Source: an uncultured Latescibacterota bacterium (GTDB lineage Bacteria; Latescibacterota; UBA2968; UBA8231). Taken from it: DNA of 64,000 bases. The notes below the pieces were generated by a model. That model was not told where the DNA came from and made no database searches. It saw only the letters and a list, made by a program, of their open reading frames with translations. The position numbers and the translations under genes were made by a program. The stretch is taken from assembly GCA_951813615.1 (NCBI GenBank), contig OX638377.1:6111739-6175738 (forward strand), in the 5' to 3' direction. Of this stretch, positions 24,953-32,507 are shown piece after piece (position 1 is the first letter of the stretch; every line of letters begins with the position of its first letter).

Positions 24953-25546
24953 CTACCGTGCAGTGAAAAACTGCACATCTCTTATCTGATCAAAATGCAA
25001 CTTCCAGAACGTGGCTTGAATTGACTTTTTACCGAAAGGGTCTGAAATCTCTTCTTCAGCCCAATCAAGGTCAAATATACGATCCCAACTATCTTCTATG
25101 CGTTGATGGTATGCACGGACTGGTAGAGGCTTCATCTCGAAAAAAGACAGATTGTGCTCAGATAACTCGGCCTCAAATGCTTCTCCATCGGCCACGGTTC
25201 GGGGCAGATACCAGTAGTTGAGGACATAATGCCACAGATCAAAATCGGATAACAACACTCCTTTGTCTGATTGCTCGAATTCGATCCGTACACCACGTTG
25301 GCCTTTGGGTAAATGAGCACTTCTGCGTAAATCGGGTTTACGTCTTTTGCCCTCCCATTGATACCAAGCCCATAAAGGCAAAGACGTATTCTCAGACTCA
25401 GATTCTATTCGGCACTCCATTTGCTTTACCATCCACCTATAAGCATCGAGAAACAGCTCCTCTGAACATCTCTGATCGGCGAAAAGCACTTGCTCCCGCT
25501 GCAAGATCTTCCAGGCAGCAATAGATTGAATCGTCCAAAGCGTCAT
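24953..25546 (-). CDS. DUF3841-family protein
   Basis: 197 residues matching by pattern the DUF3841 family: N-terminal LWTIQSIAAWKILQ, central PLWAWYQWEGKRRKPDLR, VRIEFEQSDKGVLLSDFDLWHYVLN, and the late MKPLPVRAYHQRIEDSWDRIFDL. The function is unknown. Family members are single-domain, soluble, and scattered in many bacteria, often in accessory regions. The gene is AT-rich compared with the window average and lies 152 bp downstream of the TIR gene on the same strand, so it could be a third member of that locus, but there is no overlap to prove it. Confidence 0.75.
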   Translation of the reverse strand: MTLWTIQSIAAWKILQREQVLFADQRCSEELFLDAYRWMVKQMECRIESESENTSLPLWAWYQWEGKRRKPDLRRSAHLPKGQRGVRIEFEQSDKGVLLSDFDLWHYVLNYWYLPRTVADGEAFEAELSEHNLSFFEMKPLPVRAYHQRIEDSWDRIFDLDWAEEEISDPFGKKSIQATFWKLHFDQIRDVQFFTAR

Positions 25547-25698
25547 AATTTGTGGAATTTCAGTTTTTTGGAAGGTATGGATGGTATTCCCTATAACGGT
25601 TTCTCAATCTCCTGACTTGCCGAAGATCAAGCCAGCAACAGAGACGCAGCGGCGTCCGGTTGTTATCTGAGCTGGAAATATTTTACTATCATACACGC

Positions 25699-26658
25699 CT
25701 AAAAGGGTAGATCATCAGAGCTGGAAGAAATGTCTCCAAAAACAGCATCAGATTCTAGGATAGGCTCTAAGTTATTTTCGGCAAGTAAGGTGTTGAACTG
25801 AGATCGTATATCTTTATAGTCGCGGAATATCGCCGCCCCCATGGCCGCTTCTCTGAGGCGTTCTAAATGAGGTACAGGTAATGAATATATAGGTAATGAA
25901 TATAATTGACCTATGATTTCTAATTTGTTTGCGACATCTTCTGGTGATGACGAGATAACTGTAGTGTCGACTAAACAGGTTAATATTCTGCTTCTAGTAT
26001 TTGGTGAAGATACTAAGATTTTAAATAGTGCTTCCGCTACCTGGTTTACAGATTTTCTTGAAGTGTTAAGTCCTTGGTATTTCCCAATAAACCCATATGG
26101 ATCTAATCCTTTGATAATGGGAATTACAGGCACGCCCCGACCAATTGCTACGCCGACTTCTTGATCTGTCCAGTTACTTTCTTCGAATCCAGGCATGAGT
26201 ATTGCGGCTAAAGCGTCCATAGAAAAGAGTGCAGCCTCAATTTCATCTTGCCACTTTCGAGTCGGTTCAATGTCTACATGCGCAACAAATGTTGATATCC
26301 CGTATTTCCTTAGAGCAATCTGAAGCTGGCCAACTGTTTTCTTAAAAGAGGATAAATGGCTTAGGAATAATTTGAAATGGCTAGGTTCCCAAAAACGACT
26401 TTCAGTTATTTCATTTGCCGGAGCCAGCACATAGGGATGATCCATATCTAATTCATCAGCAATACGGATTATAGTCTCGCTCGATGCATCCGCTAGGAGT
26501 TCCTTTACATATACCCATTTACTGTTGACTGATGATGTTGGTTTGGTAATATCAATATTAAATGCGGGTAGAAACGCATCTATGTCAGAATAGCTCATTC
26601 GAGCCTGTAACTCGCGTCCTATTCGATCAATAAGCTCAAAACGTTCAATGCCGCGCAT
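25699..26658 (-). CDS. TIR-domain protein, candidate NADase immune effector
   Basis: 319 residues. The N-terminal 75 residues are helical (RFELIDRIGRELQARMSYSDI...VYVKELLADASSE) and look like a small adaptor domain. Residues about 94-215 are a bacterial TIR domain: FKLFLSHLSSFKKTV at strand A, then WQDEIEAALFSMDALAAILMPGF, and WTDQEVGVAIGRGVPVIPI, where E167 matches the catalytic Glu of NAD-cleaving TIRs. The last 100 residues are helical. Bacterial TIR proteins usually kill infected cells by NAD depletion after a partner senses invasion. Before IS insertion the upstream DACNV-domain gene ended 60 bp away on the same strand, making it the likely partner. Confidence 0.85.
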   Translation of the reverse strand: MRGIERFELIDRIGRELQARMSYSDIDAFLPAFNIDITKPTSSVNSKWVYVKELLADASSETIIRIADELDMDHPYVLAPANEITESRFWEPSHFKLFLSHLSSFKKTVGQLQIALRKYGISTFVAHVDIEPTRKWQDEIEAALFSMDALAAILMPGFEESNWTDQEVGVAIGRGVPVIPIIKGLDPYGFIGKYQGLNTSRKSVNQVAEALFKILVSSPNTRSRILTCLVDTTVISSSPEDVANKLEIIGQLYSLPIYSLPVPHLERLREAAMGAAIFRDYKDIRSQFNTLLAENNLEPILESDAVFGDISSSSDDLPF

Positions 26659-26724
26659 GGTATCATACCAATGTTGTGAATCACGCGCGGTTGTAGGCCG
26701 TCGCGTGCATCTGGTTTGTTAGAC

Positions 26725-26727
26725 TAA
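26725..26727. repeat. Target-site duplication TAA (left)
   Basis: TAA abuts the left end of the IS5-type element and is repeated at 27670-27672 on the right. Confidence 0.8.
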
Positions 26728-27669
26728 GAGCCTATACGAAAATTGCTTTCCAGTTGATAACAAGGTCTTGGCGACCTACGCTTTCCGTATCATTTGCCCT
26801 CAACCAAGAGGAGGAAAGCCATGGCCACCAAGACCGATTCGCTGGATACGATCTGGCGTACCCCGGATGCGTTGTGGGATTTGATTGCCCCGATTCTGGG
26901 GCCGGACAAACCACCCGGCACCGTCGGGCGTCCGTCCACGCCCAATCGCGTCCTTTTCGACGCCATTATCTTTGTGTTACGCAGCGGCTGTCAATGGCAG
27001 GTTATTCCGCGGGAAACCTACGCCCCCGGATCGACCGTGCATGGCCGGTTTCGACACTGGGTTCAACAAGGCGTGTTTCTCCACGCTTGGCAAACCCTGC
27101 TGCACTACTATGATACGCAGGTGGGCATTGCGTGGAAATGGCAAGCCCTCGACGGGGTGATTACCAAAGCGCCGTTGGGCGGCGAAGCGACGGGTCCTTC
27201 CCCGGTGGATCGGAGTAAAACGGGCACCAAACGGTCGGTGTTGACCGACCAGCGTGGTGCGCCGCTGGCGGTGGAAATAACCGGCGCGAATACGCATGAC
27301 AAAACGGTCGCGCTGGCGACGTTGGATGGCCTCGTGGTGAAAAGGCCGGAGAAAGTCGTCTATCGTTTGCATCATCTGTGTCTGGACCAAGGCTATAACT
27401 ACGACGATGTCATCGAAGGAGTCGAGGAACGCGACTATCATCTACACGTAGCCAAGAGTGAAGCCGAAAGGGCCAAGAGGCCCGTCAAAAAGAAGCATCC
27501 GGCGCGGCGATGGGTCGTCGAACGAACCCATGCTTGGCATAATCGGTTCCGCCGACTGCTGATCCGATGGGAGAAAAAAAGTACCTATTACCAAGCATTA
27601 ATTCACGTAGCTTCGGTGCTCATCATTTTTCGGATCGTCGACCGATTAACATAATTTTCGTATAGGCTC
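26728..27669 (+). mobile_element. IS5-family (IS427-like) insertion sequence, complete, 942 bp
   Basis: The element is bounded by perfect 17-bp terminal inverted repeats, GAGCCTATACGAAAATT on the left and its exact complement on the right, with a 3-bp TAA duplication outside. It holds one transposase gene. The perfect ends, clean duplication and intact reading frame indicate a recent, potentially active insertion. It landed at the extreme 3' end of the DACNV-domain gene: the original end read ...FFLV-stop and now reads ...FFLEPIRKLC-stop, using element sequence. Confidence 0.93.
26821..27654 (+). CDS. IS5-family transposase
   Basis: From the ATG preceded by AGAGGAGGAAAG the protein has 277 residues. 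Catalytic residues: first Asp in WQALDGVI, second Asp in LCLDQGYNYDD, and Glu in VVERTHAWHNRFRRL. The usual N-terminal helix block (SGCQWQVIPRE) is present. Many IS427-group elements need a frameshift to join two frames; here both parts are in one continuous frame. The stop lies just inside the right inverted repeat. Confidence 0.95.
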   Translation: MATKTDSLDTIWRTPDALWDLIAPILGPDKPPGTVGRPSTPNRVLFDAIIFVLRSGCQWQVIPRETYAPGSTVHGRFRHWVQQGVFLHAWQTLLHYYDTQVGIAWKWQALDGVITKAPLGGEATGPSPVDRSKTGTKRSVLTDQRGAPLAVEITGANTHDKTVALATLDGLVVKRPEKVVYRLHHLCLDQGYNYDDVIEGVEERDYHLHVAKSEAERAKRPVKKKHPARRWVVERTHAWHNRFRRLLIRWEKKSTYYQALIHVASVLIIFRIVDRLT

Positions 27670-28374
27670 TAAGAAGAAGTTGTAAAAGCGCCTAGGGTAA
27701 TCATCGTCATGTCCTTCATCGTCCCATTTGTCTGTCTTAAGCTCTTGTATCGTCTGGTCGTATAGGCACTGACGTGATGGATCCAAGAACTTTGAAATTG
27801 GTCCGGACCAGATGGGATTGTCCAAAGGATAGGATAATTTGCCTTCTTTCAGCGTAAGAAGAATCATGCCTTGTACCGAGAAAGATAATTCACCAGGCGC
27901 AGTTGAAGTTATTGTAAGAAAATTGGGGGGTGGCTCTCCACCAGATGTTTCGTGGTGTACGAATTTCCACCAGTTGTCACCCATATCCAATAAGCCCCAG
28001 ATGCGGAGAGAAGTGCTTTTCTTTTTCTCTAGACATACACAGACAAGAGAACGAGTTAGATCTACTGCCGGCGCAATGCGATTTAACTCGCTTACAGTAA
28101 ATGGACGTGGTGAAGACATTGTAATAGTACGAAAGTGATCATAGCGAGAGCCATGCCGTCCGGTGGGTTTCAGATCCTCCGGCCTGCAATAGATTAGTCG
28201 AAATCCGGGGCGACGTTTTTCTTCTGTCATGAAGCTTGCGTGGAAAGCAACATCAATGAGCAGTTGAAATACTTCAGTATCTGGTATATCTGGGTTCTGG
28301 AAGTATTCACTCTTGCTGAGTTCTTCTATTTGCTTAATTATAGGTTCCCTAATCGATGTGGGATATATCATCAT
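27646..28374 (-). CDS. Probable DACNV sensor-domain protein, 3' end altered by IS insertion
   Basis: 242 residues, ATG preceded by GAGGAGG. By pattern it matches the predicted sensor domain DACNV: AFHASFMTEEKRRPGFRLIYC, then SSPRPFTVSELNRIAPAVDLTRSLVCV, then SLRIWGLLDMGDNWWKF and a PGELSFSVQG block. DACNV domains were described from comparative genomics as likely ligand sensors in nucleotide-linked conflict systems, often beside or fused to effectors; no biochemical function is established that I know of. The IS5 element replaced only the last codon or two, adding EPIRKLC in place of V, so the protein is probably still made whole. The next gene in its original operon is the TIR effector. Confidence 0.7.
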   Translation of the reverse strand: MMIYPTSIREPIIKQIEELSKSEYFQNPDIPDTEVFQLLIDVAFHASFMTEEKRRPGFRLIYCRPEDLKPTGRHGSRYDHFRTITMSSPRPFTVSELNRIAPAVDLTRSLVCVCLEKKKSTSLRIWGLLDMGDNWWKFVHHETSGGEPPPNFLTITSTAPGELSFSVQGMILLTLKEGKLSYPLDNPIWSGPISKFLDPSRQCLYDQTIQELKTDKWDDEGHDDDYPRRFYNFFLEPIRKLC

Positions 28375-28593
28375 GTCCTCCTCACTAACTAGAAATTAAA
28401 CAGTACAAATGCAGTATATCTCCCTTCATTCACTAAGGCACTCCTCTCGGTGCATAGTCACAATCGCAACAAGCGGCCAGATCCTTGGATGCAGCGGGCT
28501 ACGCCGCGGATGATTGACGCACAGGCACACACGGGGCCGTCTCTCGTCCGCCGCATCCTAAACTCAGCACTTACACAACACTTCTGTGGTTGC
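28375..28593. other. Intergenic region holding dispersed repeat copy 3
   Basis: No gene was recognised. The stretch carries the most complete dispersed repeat (next entry) between the DACNV gene promoter side and the end of the HigA-like antitoxin gene. Confidence 0.5.
28449..28530. repeat. Dispersed repeat, copy 3
   Basis: It begins CGGTGCATAGTCACAATCGC and includes AACAAGCGGCCAGATCC and GCAGCGGGCTACGCCGCGG. It aligns over about 80 bp with the copy at 14731 and over its first 32 bp with the copy at 19727. It is intergenic in all three places. Confidence 0.6.
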
Positions 28594-28884
28594 TTAAGCA
28601 CTCAACGACTGCGCCACCGTTTCGGGATTCTCCGCAGCGATCTTCAGCAGAGCCCGAGCAGGCCCCTCGGGTCGCCGACGTCCCTGCTCCCAATTCTGCA
28701 AAGTAGAGACGCTCACACCAATCATCAGGGCGAATTCAGATTGCGATTTATTCAGTTTCTTGCGGATCATCCTGATATCGGCGGGATCCATCTGGATTCT
28801 GCGCCCTGGCTTCAGCTTGCCGCGCTTGATCGCTCCGGCTTGCTTGACGCTGGCTACAAGTTGGTCAAAATCGCGCTCATTCAT
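28594..28884 (-). CDS. HigA/NadS-like helix-turn-helix antitoxin
   Basis: 96 residues with an XRE-type helix-turn-helix at about 38-90: IRMIRKKLNKSQSEFALMIGVSVSTLQNWEQGRRRPEGPARALL. It overlaps the upstream RelE/HigB-type toxin gene by ATGA. Toxin-first order is typical of HigBA modules, where the antitoxin represses the shared promoter. An inverted repeat suited to be its operator lies just upstream of the toxin gene. Confidence 0.9.
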   Translation of the reverse strand: MNERDFDQLVASVKQAGAIKRGKLKPGRRIQMDPADIRMIRKKLNKSQSEFALMIGVSVSTLQNWEQGRRRPEGPARALLKIAAENPETVAQSLSA

Positions 28885-29198
28885 GCCAGATACTCCTTTA
28901 CGAGTTTACTAAGCAGCTTGCATTGTCGAGGGGTAAGATCTTCCTGGCGGCTCTTGCGATACACCCACAGCATATAAAGGACCTCGGACGGCTTGTCCCA
29001 GTAGTAGATCACACGGAGACCTCCCCGTTGGCCAGCATGCGGCAGCTTCCATCTCAATTTTCGCAATCCACCACTACCCGGAATTATCTCTCCTGATTCC
29101 GGGCGGAATAGGAGCGCGAGTTGTATTGCTCGGTAGCCCTCATCGGGTAATAGCGTCAATATCTCCTTTGTGAAGATTGGTGTTTCGATGAAGACCAT
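28881..29198 (-). CDS. RelE/HigB-type toxin
   Basis: 105 residues with the RelE-fold signature: a central LRKLRWKLPHAGQRGGLRVIYYW and LYMLWVYRKSRQEDLTPRQ near the end. Members cleave mRNA on the ribosome. The basic and aromatic residues expected for catalysis (Arg, Tyr and Lys in the last two strands) are present. The four-base overlap with the antitoxin gene indicates coupled translation. The pair borders the TIR/DACNV locus, adding to the accessory character of the region. Confidence 0.88.
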   Translation of the reverse strand: MVFIETPIFTKEILTLLPDEGYRAIQLALLFRPESGEIIPGSGGLRKLRWKLPHAGQRGGLRVIYYWDKPSEVLYMLWVYRKSRQEDLTPRQCKLLSKLVKEYLA

Positions 29199-29206
29199 AT
29201 ACCCAG

Positions 29207-29225
29207 TATACGCCAGTGACGTATA
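29207..29225. promoter_or_regulatory. Probable HigBA operator
   Basis: The inverted repeat TATACG-7nt-CGTATA lies 9 bp upstream of the toxin ATG, where an XRE antitoxin would be expected to bind for autorepression. Confidence 0.5.
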
Positions 29226-29354
29226 GTACGCAAGGTCTTTGCATTGGCCACATGCCTCTAACCGCTTAACTCAGCCTCCACATAACGCGTCTGTTGGCCT
29301 TAGCACTTCTGTTGTATACTCATAGTACTTGCAATGCAGAGGGAATTTAGAGAT

Positions 29355-29783
29355 ATGAATGAAACCCGTCCCGTAATCGTGTACGACGGCGAATGCCGCT
29401 TCTGTCTGTGGAGCGTCGGCCGCATTCGCCGCTTTGACCGCAATGGCCGCTTCGAGTACCTGCCGCGCCAAACGACCGGCATTGAAGAGCGGTTTCCCGT
29501 CCTTTCCAGTTCCGACTTTAACACCGGCCTGCGCCTCATTCACGCCGGCGGGCAGATCGATGTCGGAGCGGATGCTGTGTACCAGATTTACCGACGGCTT
29601 CCTCCTTGGCACCTGTTTACCGGGGTGTACCGCATTCCGGGGCTGAAGCAGCTCTTTCGCGCTGGTTACGGGCTCATCGCGCGTAATCGGCATCGGTTTG
29701 GCAGGGTCGAATGCGCCGATGAGGCGTGCGAAATCCCGTACGACGAGCGGCACAAGGGTACTTCTGAATCGGCTTCTGCCTGA
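29355..29783 (+). CDS. DCC-family thiol-disulfide oxidoreductase-like protein (DUF393)
   Basis: 142 residues from the ATG preceded by GAGGG; the frame opens upstream at a weaker ATG. The DCC signature is clear: VIVYDGECRFCLWSVG, with Asp and the two Cys spaced as in the family. It is predicted to be a small soluble redox protein with a thioredoxin-like fold. The middle block IYRRLPPWHLFTGVYRIPGLKQLFRAGYGLIARNR is also typical. The sulfatase ATG follows after only 7 bp, so the two are likely co-transcribed. Confidence 0.85.
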   Translation: MNETRPVIVYDGECRFCLWSVGRIRRFDRNGRFEYLPRQTTGIEERFPVLSSSDFNTGLRLIHAGGQIDVGADAVYQIYRRLPPWHLFTGVYRIPGLKQLFRAGYGLIARNRHRFGRVECADEACEIPYDERHKGTSESASA

Positions 29784-29790
29784 TCGCCCT

Positions 29791-31128
29791 ATGACCACTC
29801 AGCGCAACGTCCTATTCCTCATCGCCGACGACTGGAGCCGCATTGCCGATTGCTACGGCAATAGCGTCGTCCACACGCCCCGCATTGACGCATTTGCTCG
29901 CGAGGGCACGGTCTTTGAGCAAGCCTTCTGCACCAGCCCTTCGTGCGCGGTCAGCCGCGCCTGCATCCTCACTGGATACCACAGCCACACCCACGGCCAG
30001 TACGGCCACTGCCACGGCATCCACGGCTTTTCGACTCACCCCCACATTACCTCGACGCTCTCTAGCCTGAAGGCGCACGGCTATGCCACGGCTTGCATCG
30101 GTAAAAAGCACGTAGAACCGCCCAGCGTGTATCCCTTTGACTTTGAGCCTGAGGTCAATGCCAGAAATGGCGTCGAACTGGCCCGCGCCGCACGCGACTT
30201 TTGGGCCGCTCATCCCGACCAGCCGTTCTACATGCACGTGGGATTTACCGATCCCCACCGCGCAGGGCGGGGTTTTGGCAATGAGAAACCCTACTCCGAT
30301 GTGCCGGAAACTCAGTACAGCCCCGACGACGTGGTGGTGCCGCCCTATCTGCCCGATGTGCCCGACGTGCGTGCTGATCTCGCCGAGTACTATCAGGCGG
30401 TCTCCCGCTTCGACTTTGGCGTGGGCTGTCTGCTCGACGCACTAGAGGAGTCAGGCCGGGCCGACGAGACCTTGGTCATCGTTACTACCGACCACGCCAT
30501 GCCCTTCCCCGGGGCCAAGGCCTCCTTCTTCGACAGCGGCCACCACTGCCCCTTCATCCTGCGGGCACCGGGCATCACTACCCCTGGCACCCGTAGTCAG
30601 TCCCTCATCAATTGGACCGATATCCGCCCCACATTGCACGACTGGTGCGGAGTTCCCGCGCCCGAGGACTTGCCGGGCCGCTCCCTCCTGCCGGGCCTAG
30701 CCGATCCGTCCGTTCCCGACTGGGAGTACACGTTCTTTTCGCACTGCTTTCACGAGGTGGTTGATTACAATCCCTACCGGGTGCTGCGCGGACGGCGCTA
30801 CAAATTCGTGCGCAACTTGGCCGCTGGTCTCACTACCATGCTGCCCACGGATCTATTCCGCTCGACCACGTGGACGGCGGTGCGGCGCGATGCGATTCCC
30901 ACTATGGGCCAGCGTCCCACCCGCCACGTGATCACGCGGGAGCCAGAGGAGTTATACGATCTGGAGGCCGATCCCACCGAAAGCGTCAATCGGGTCGACG
31001 ACTCCCAGTTGCAGGAGGTGGCCGCTCAGATGCGCGCCCAACTCTATCAGTTTCGCCGCGACACGGCTGACCCTTGGTTGGAAGTGGATTTCCAAGAAGG
31101 GCGCATCGATCGCCTCAAACCCAGATGA
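29791..31128 (+). CDS. Sulfatase (N-sulfoglucosamine sulfohydrolase-like)
   Basis: 445 residues from the ATG directly after the DCC gene. Metal-site blocks: LFLIADDWS with the double Asp, VTTDHAMPFPGAKASFFDSGHHCPF with Asp and His, and GKKHVEPP. The site of formylglycine formation reads SCAVSRACILTG: the Cys and Arg are present but the central Pro of CxPxR is Val. No signal peptide is visible from this start. The length and PSVYPFDFEPEVNARNG block recall heparan N-sulfatase relatives common in marine and sponge-associated bacteria, which remove sulfate from glycans. Maturation efficiency with the altered motif is uncertain. Confidence 0.87.
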   Translation: MTTQRNVLFLIADDWSRIADCYGNSVVHTPRIDAFAREGTVFEQAFCTSPSCAVSRACILTGYHSHTHGQYGHCHGIHGFSTHPHITSTLSSLKAHGYATACIGKKHVEPPSVYPFDFEPEVNARNGVELARAARDFWAAHPDQPFYMHVGFTDPHRAGRGFGNEKPYSDVPETQYSPDDVVVPPYLPDVPDVRADLAEYYQAVSRFDFGVGCLLDALEESGRADETLVIVTTDHAMPFPGAKASFFDSGHHCPFILRAPGITTPGTRSQSLINWTDIRPTLHDWCGVPAPEDLPGRSLLPGLADPSVPDWEYTFFSHCFHEVVDYNPYRVLRGRRYKFVRNLAAGLTTMLPTDLFRSTTWTAVRRDAIPTMGQRPTRHVITREPEELYDLEADPTESVNRVDDSQLQEVAAQMRAQLYQFRRDTADPWLEVDFQEGRIDRLKPR

Positions 31129-31146
31129 TCCTCTAAGCGGTGACGC

Positions 31147-32334
31147 CTATTCGAATTGCTGTCGGCTCTGGCTGACCGCCTTGCCTTTGCCCCGAATCAA
31201 GTCCTCTCTGTGCCAAGTCGAGACAGCGCGGCAGATGGCGTGCGACTCGCCGAGCATGTTTAAGAGTTGCTCTTTCGTGAGCCAGTTTCCAGCGCCGAGT
31301 GGTCCACGATCTACCTCGGCGTCCGCATACCCGTAGAGTCGCGAGACCCCGCCATTGGTGACGACGTCCTCGATGTAGGATGCCCAAGGGATATCGACGT
31401 TCAACTGATTCTTGACGAGCGACTGCAAAGAGCCGATTCGCGCGCCGATGTCCCAGCCGACCTTTTCTTCTTCCCAACCAGTGCCGCCGGGTAGTTCCCA
31501 GCTTCCATTGCCGTCTGCGCTGGTAAGAAAATACCGAGACTCTGAATCGGATGTCGATTCGATGAGCAGTCGGGTGTCGGTGATCGGTCGGTCGAAGTGG
31601 AGGGGTATTAGCCGCTTGCCAGCGTCGCTTAGCGCATCATAGGCGGTGCGGTCGTAGGGATAGTAGCCTGCGGCGGGCGGTGCGTTGACGGCGCAGTACT
31701 TGTTGAAGATCCCAACGCGGTCGTCAGAAGTGGTTCCTCCCGGTGCCTTGTGCCAAGCATGCATATCCATCAGCAGCAGGTCGCCGGCTTTTAGCTCGGG
31801 GTCGATGAAGTCGGGCAGTTGCTCGGGGTCGGGGCGTGTGAGATCCAAGATGTGCGCATTTGGGTCGATGATTTGTGCGAGTTTGTGGGATTCGGGCGAG
31901 ACCAGCAGTGGGCCGTATTCGCGATTGAAGTCGTTCAGCGGGATGATGGCGAAGAGCCAACGCATGGAGGACCCCACAGGACGCCAGCGCTTGTAGTCGC
32001 AGTGAGCGCCGCCGCCTTTGTCGCCCGGAGAGCGCAGATAGGCGACGTACGCGGTTAGATGAGCGGGTTGCCCAAGTATGGTTTCGACCGCATCGACGAC
32101 CGCAGGGTGCTCGGCAATGGGAGACAATCCGGATTCGGCGATCCGGTTGCCGCTGATGGTGTACTTGCCGGGTGTGGGGTACTGCAGAGAAGACGGGTAC
32201 GCTCCTGCACGGGCCATCCGCTGGACGATGCTTCTCAGTTCGGAGGTCTCCTGCGAGGAGACGACATCGCGGATGATGAGGTAGCCGTTTGCGCGGTAAT
32301 CGGCGATTTGTTGATTGGTCAGGGTACTGGTCAT
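31147..32334 (-). CDS. PhyH dioxygenase fused to a Nudix-like C-terminal domain
   Basis: 395 residues. The first about 225 are a PhyH dioxygenase with H111/D113 (GAHCDYKRW), distal H195 (MHAWHKAPGG) and the co-substrate Arg206. From about residue 250 a second domain begins: DTRLLIESTSDSESRYFLT, then SWELPGGTGWEEEKVGWDIG, then a late WLTKEQLLNML. This is the order of a Nudix fold (strand, GG loop, helix, then the strand and helix before the end). The catalytic REx2EExG part of the Nudix box is lost, so the domain would bind rather than hydrolyse. It is convergent with the sulfatase gene and divergent from the Kelch gene. Confidence 0.8.
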   Translation of the reverse strand: MTSTLTNQQIADYRANGYLIIRDVVSSQETSELRSIVQRMARAGAYPSSLQYPTPGKYTISGNRIAESGLSPIAEHPAVVDAVETILGQPAHLTAYVAYLRSPGDKGGGAHCDYKRWRPVGSSMRWLFAIIPLNDFNREYGPLLVSPESHKLAQIIDPNAHILDLTRPDPEQLPDFIDPELKAGDLLLMDMHAWHKAPGGTTSDDRVGIFNKYCAVNAPPAAGYYPYDRTAYDALSDAGKRLIPLHFDRPITDTRLLIESTSDSESRYFLTSADGNGSWELPGGTGWEEEKVGWDIGARIGSLQSLVKNQLNVDIPWASYIEDVVTNGGVSRLYGYADAEVDRGPLGAGNWLTKEQLLNMLGESHAICRAVSTWHREDLIRGKGKAVSQSRQQFE

Positions 32335-32507
32335 AGAAGTTATCGAGCCGAACGTCGGATGGAACTCACGGGGTCAATAGAACGAAAAAGATCGCCTCAT
32401 GCAATTATCGTCGAGATTGACCGCCTCTGGGCAGGTATCTATTATTGCAGCCTCTGAGTATTGAAACGACAGAAGACGTACCCTACAAACGAAGAAAGCT
32501 GGCCACA

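Noticed and set aside
27646..28374. Diadenylate cyclase (DisA-type) reading of the DACNV gene
   Set aside because: The catalytic DGA and RHR motifs of that family are absent; only the sensor-like part is present, and the original stop was two codons beyond the IS site.
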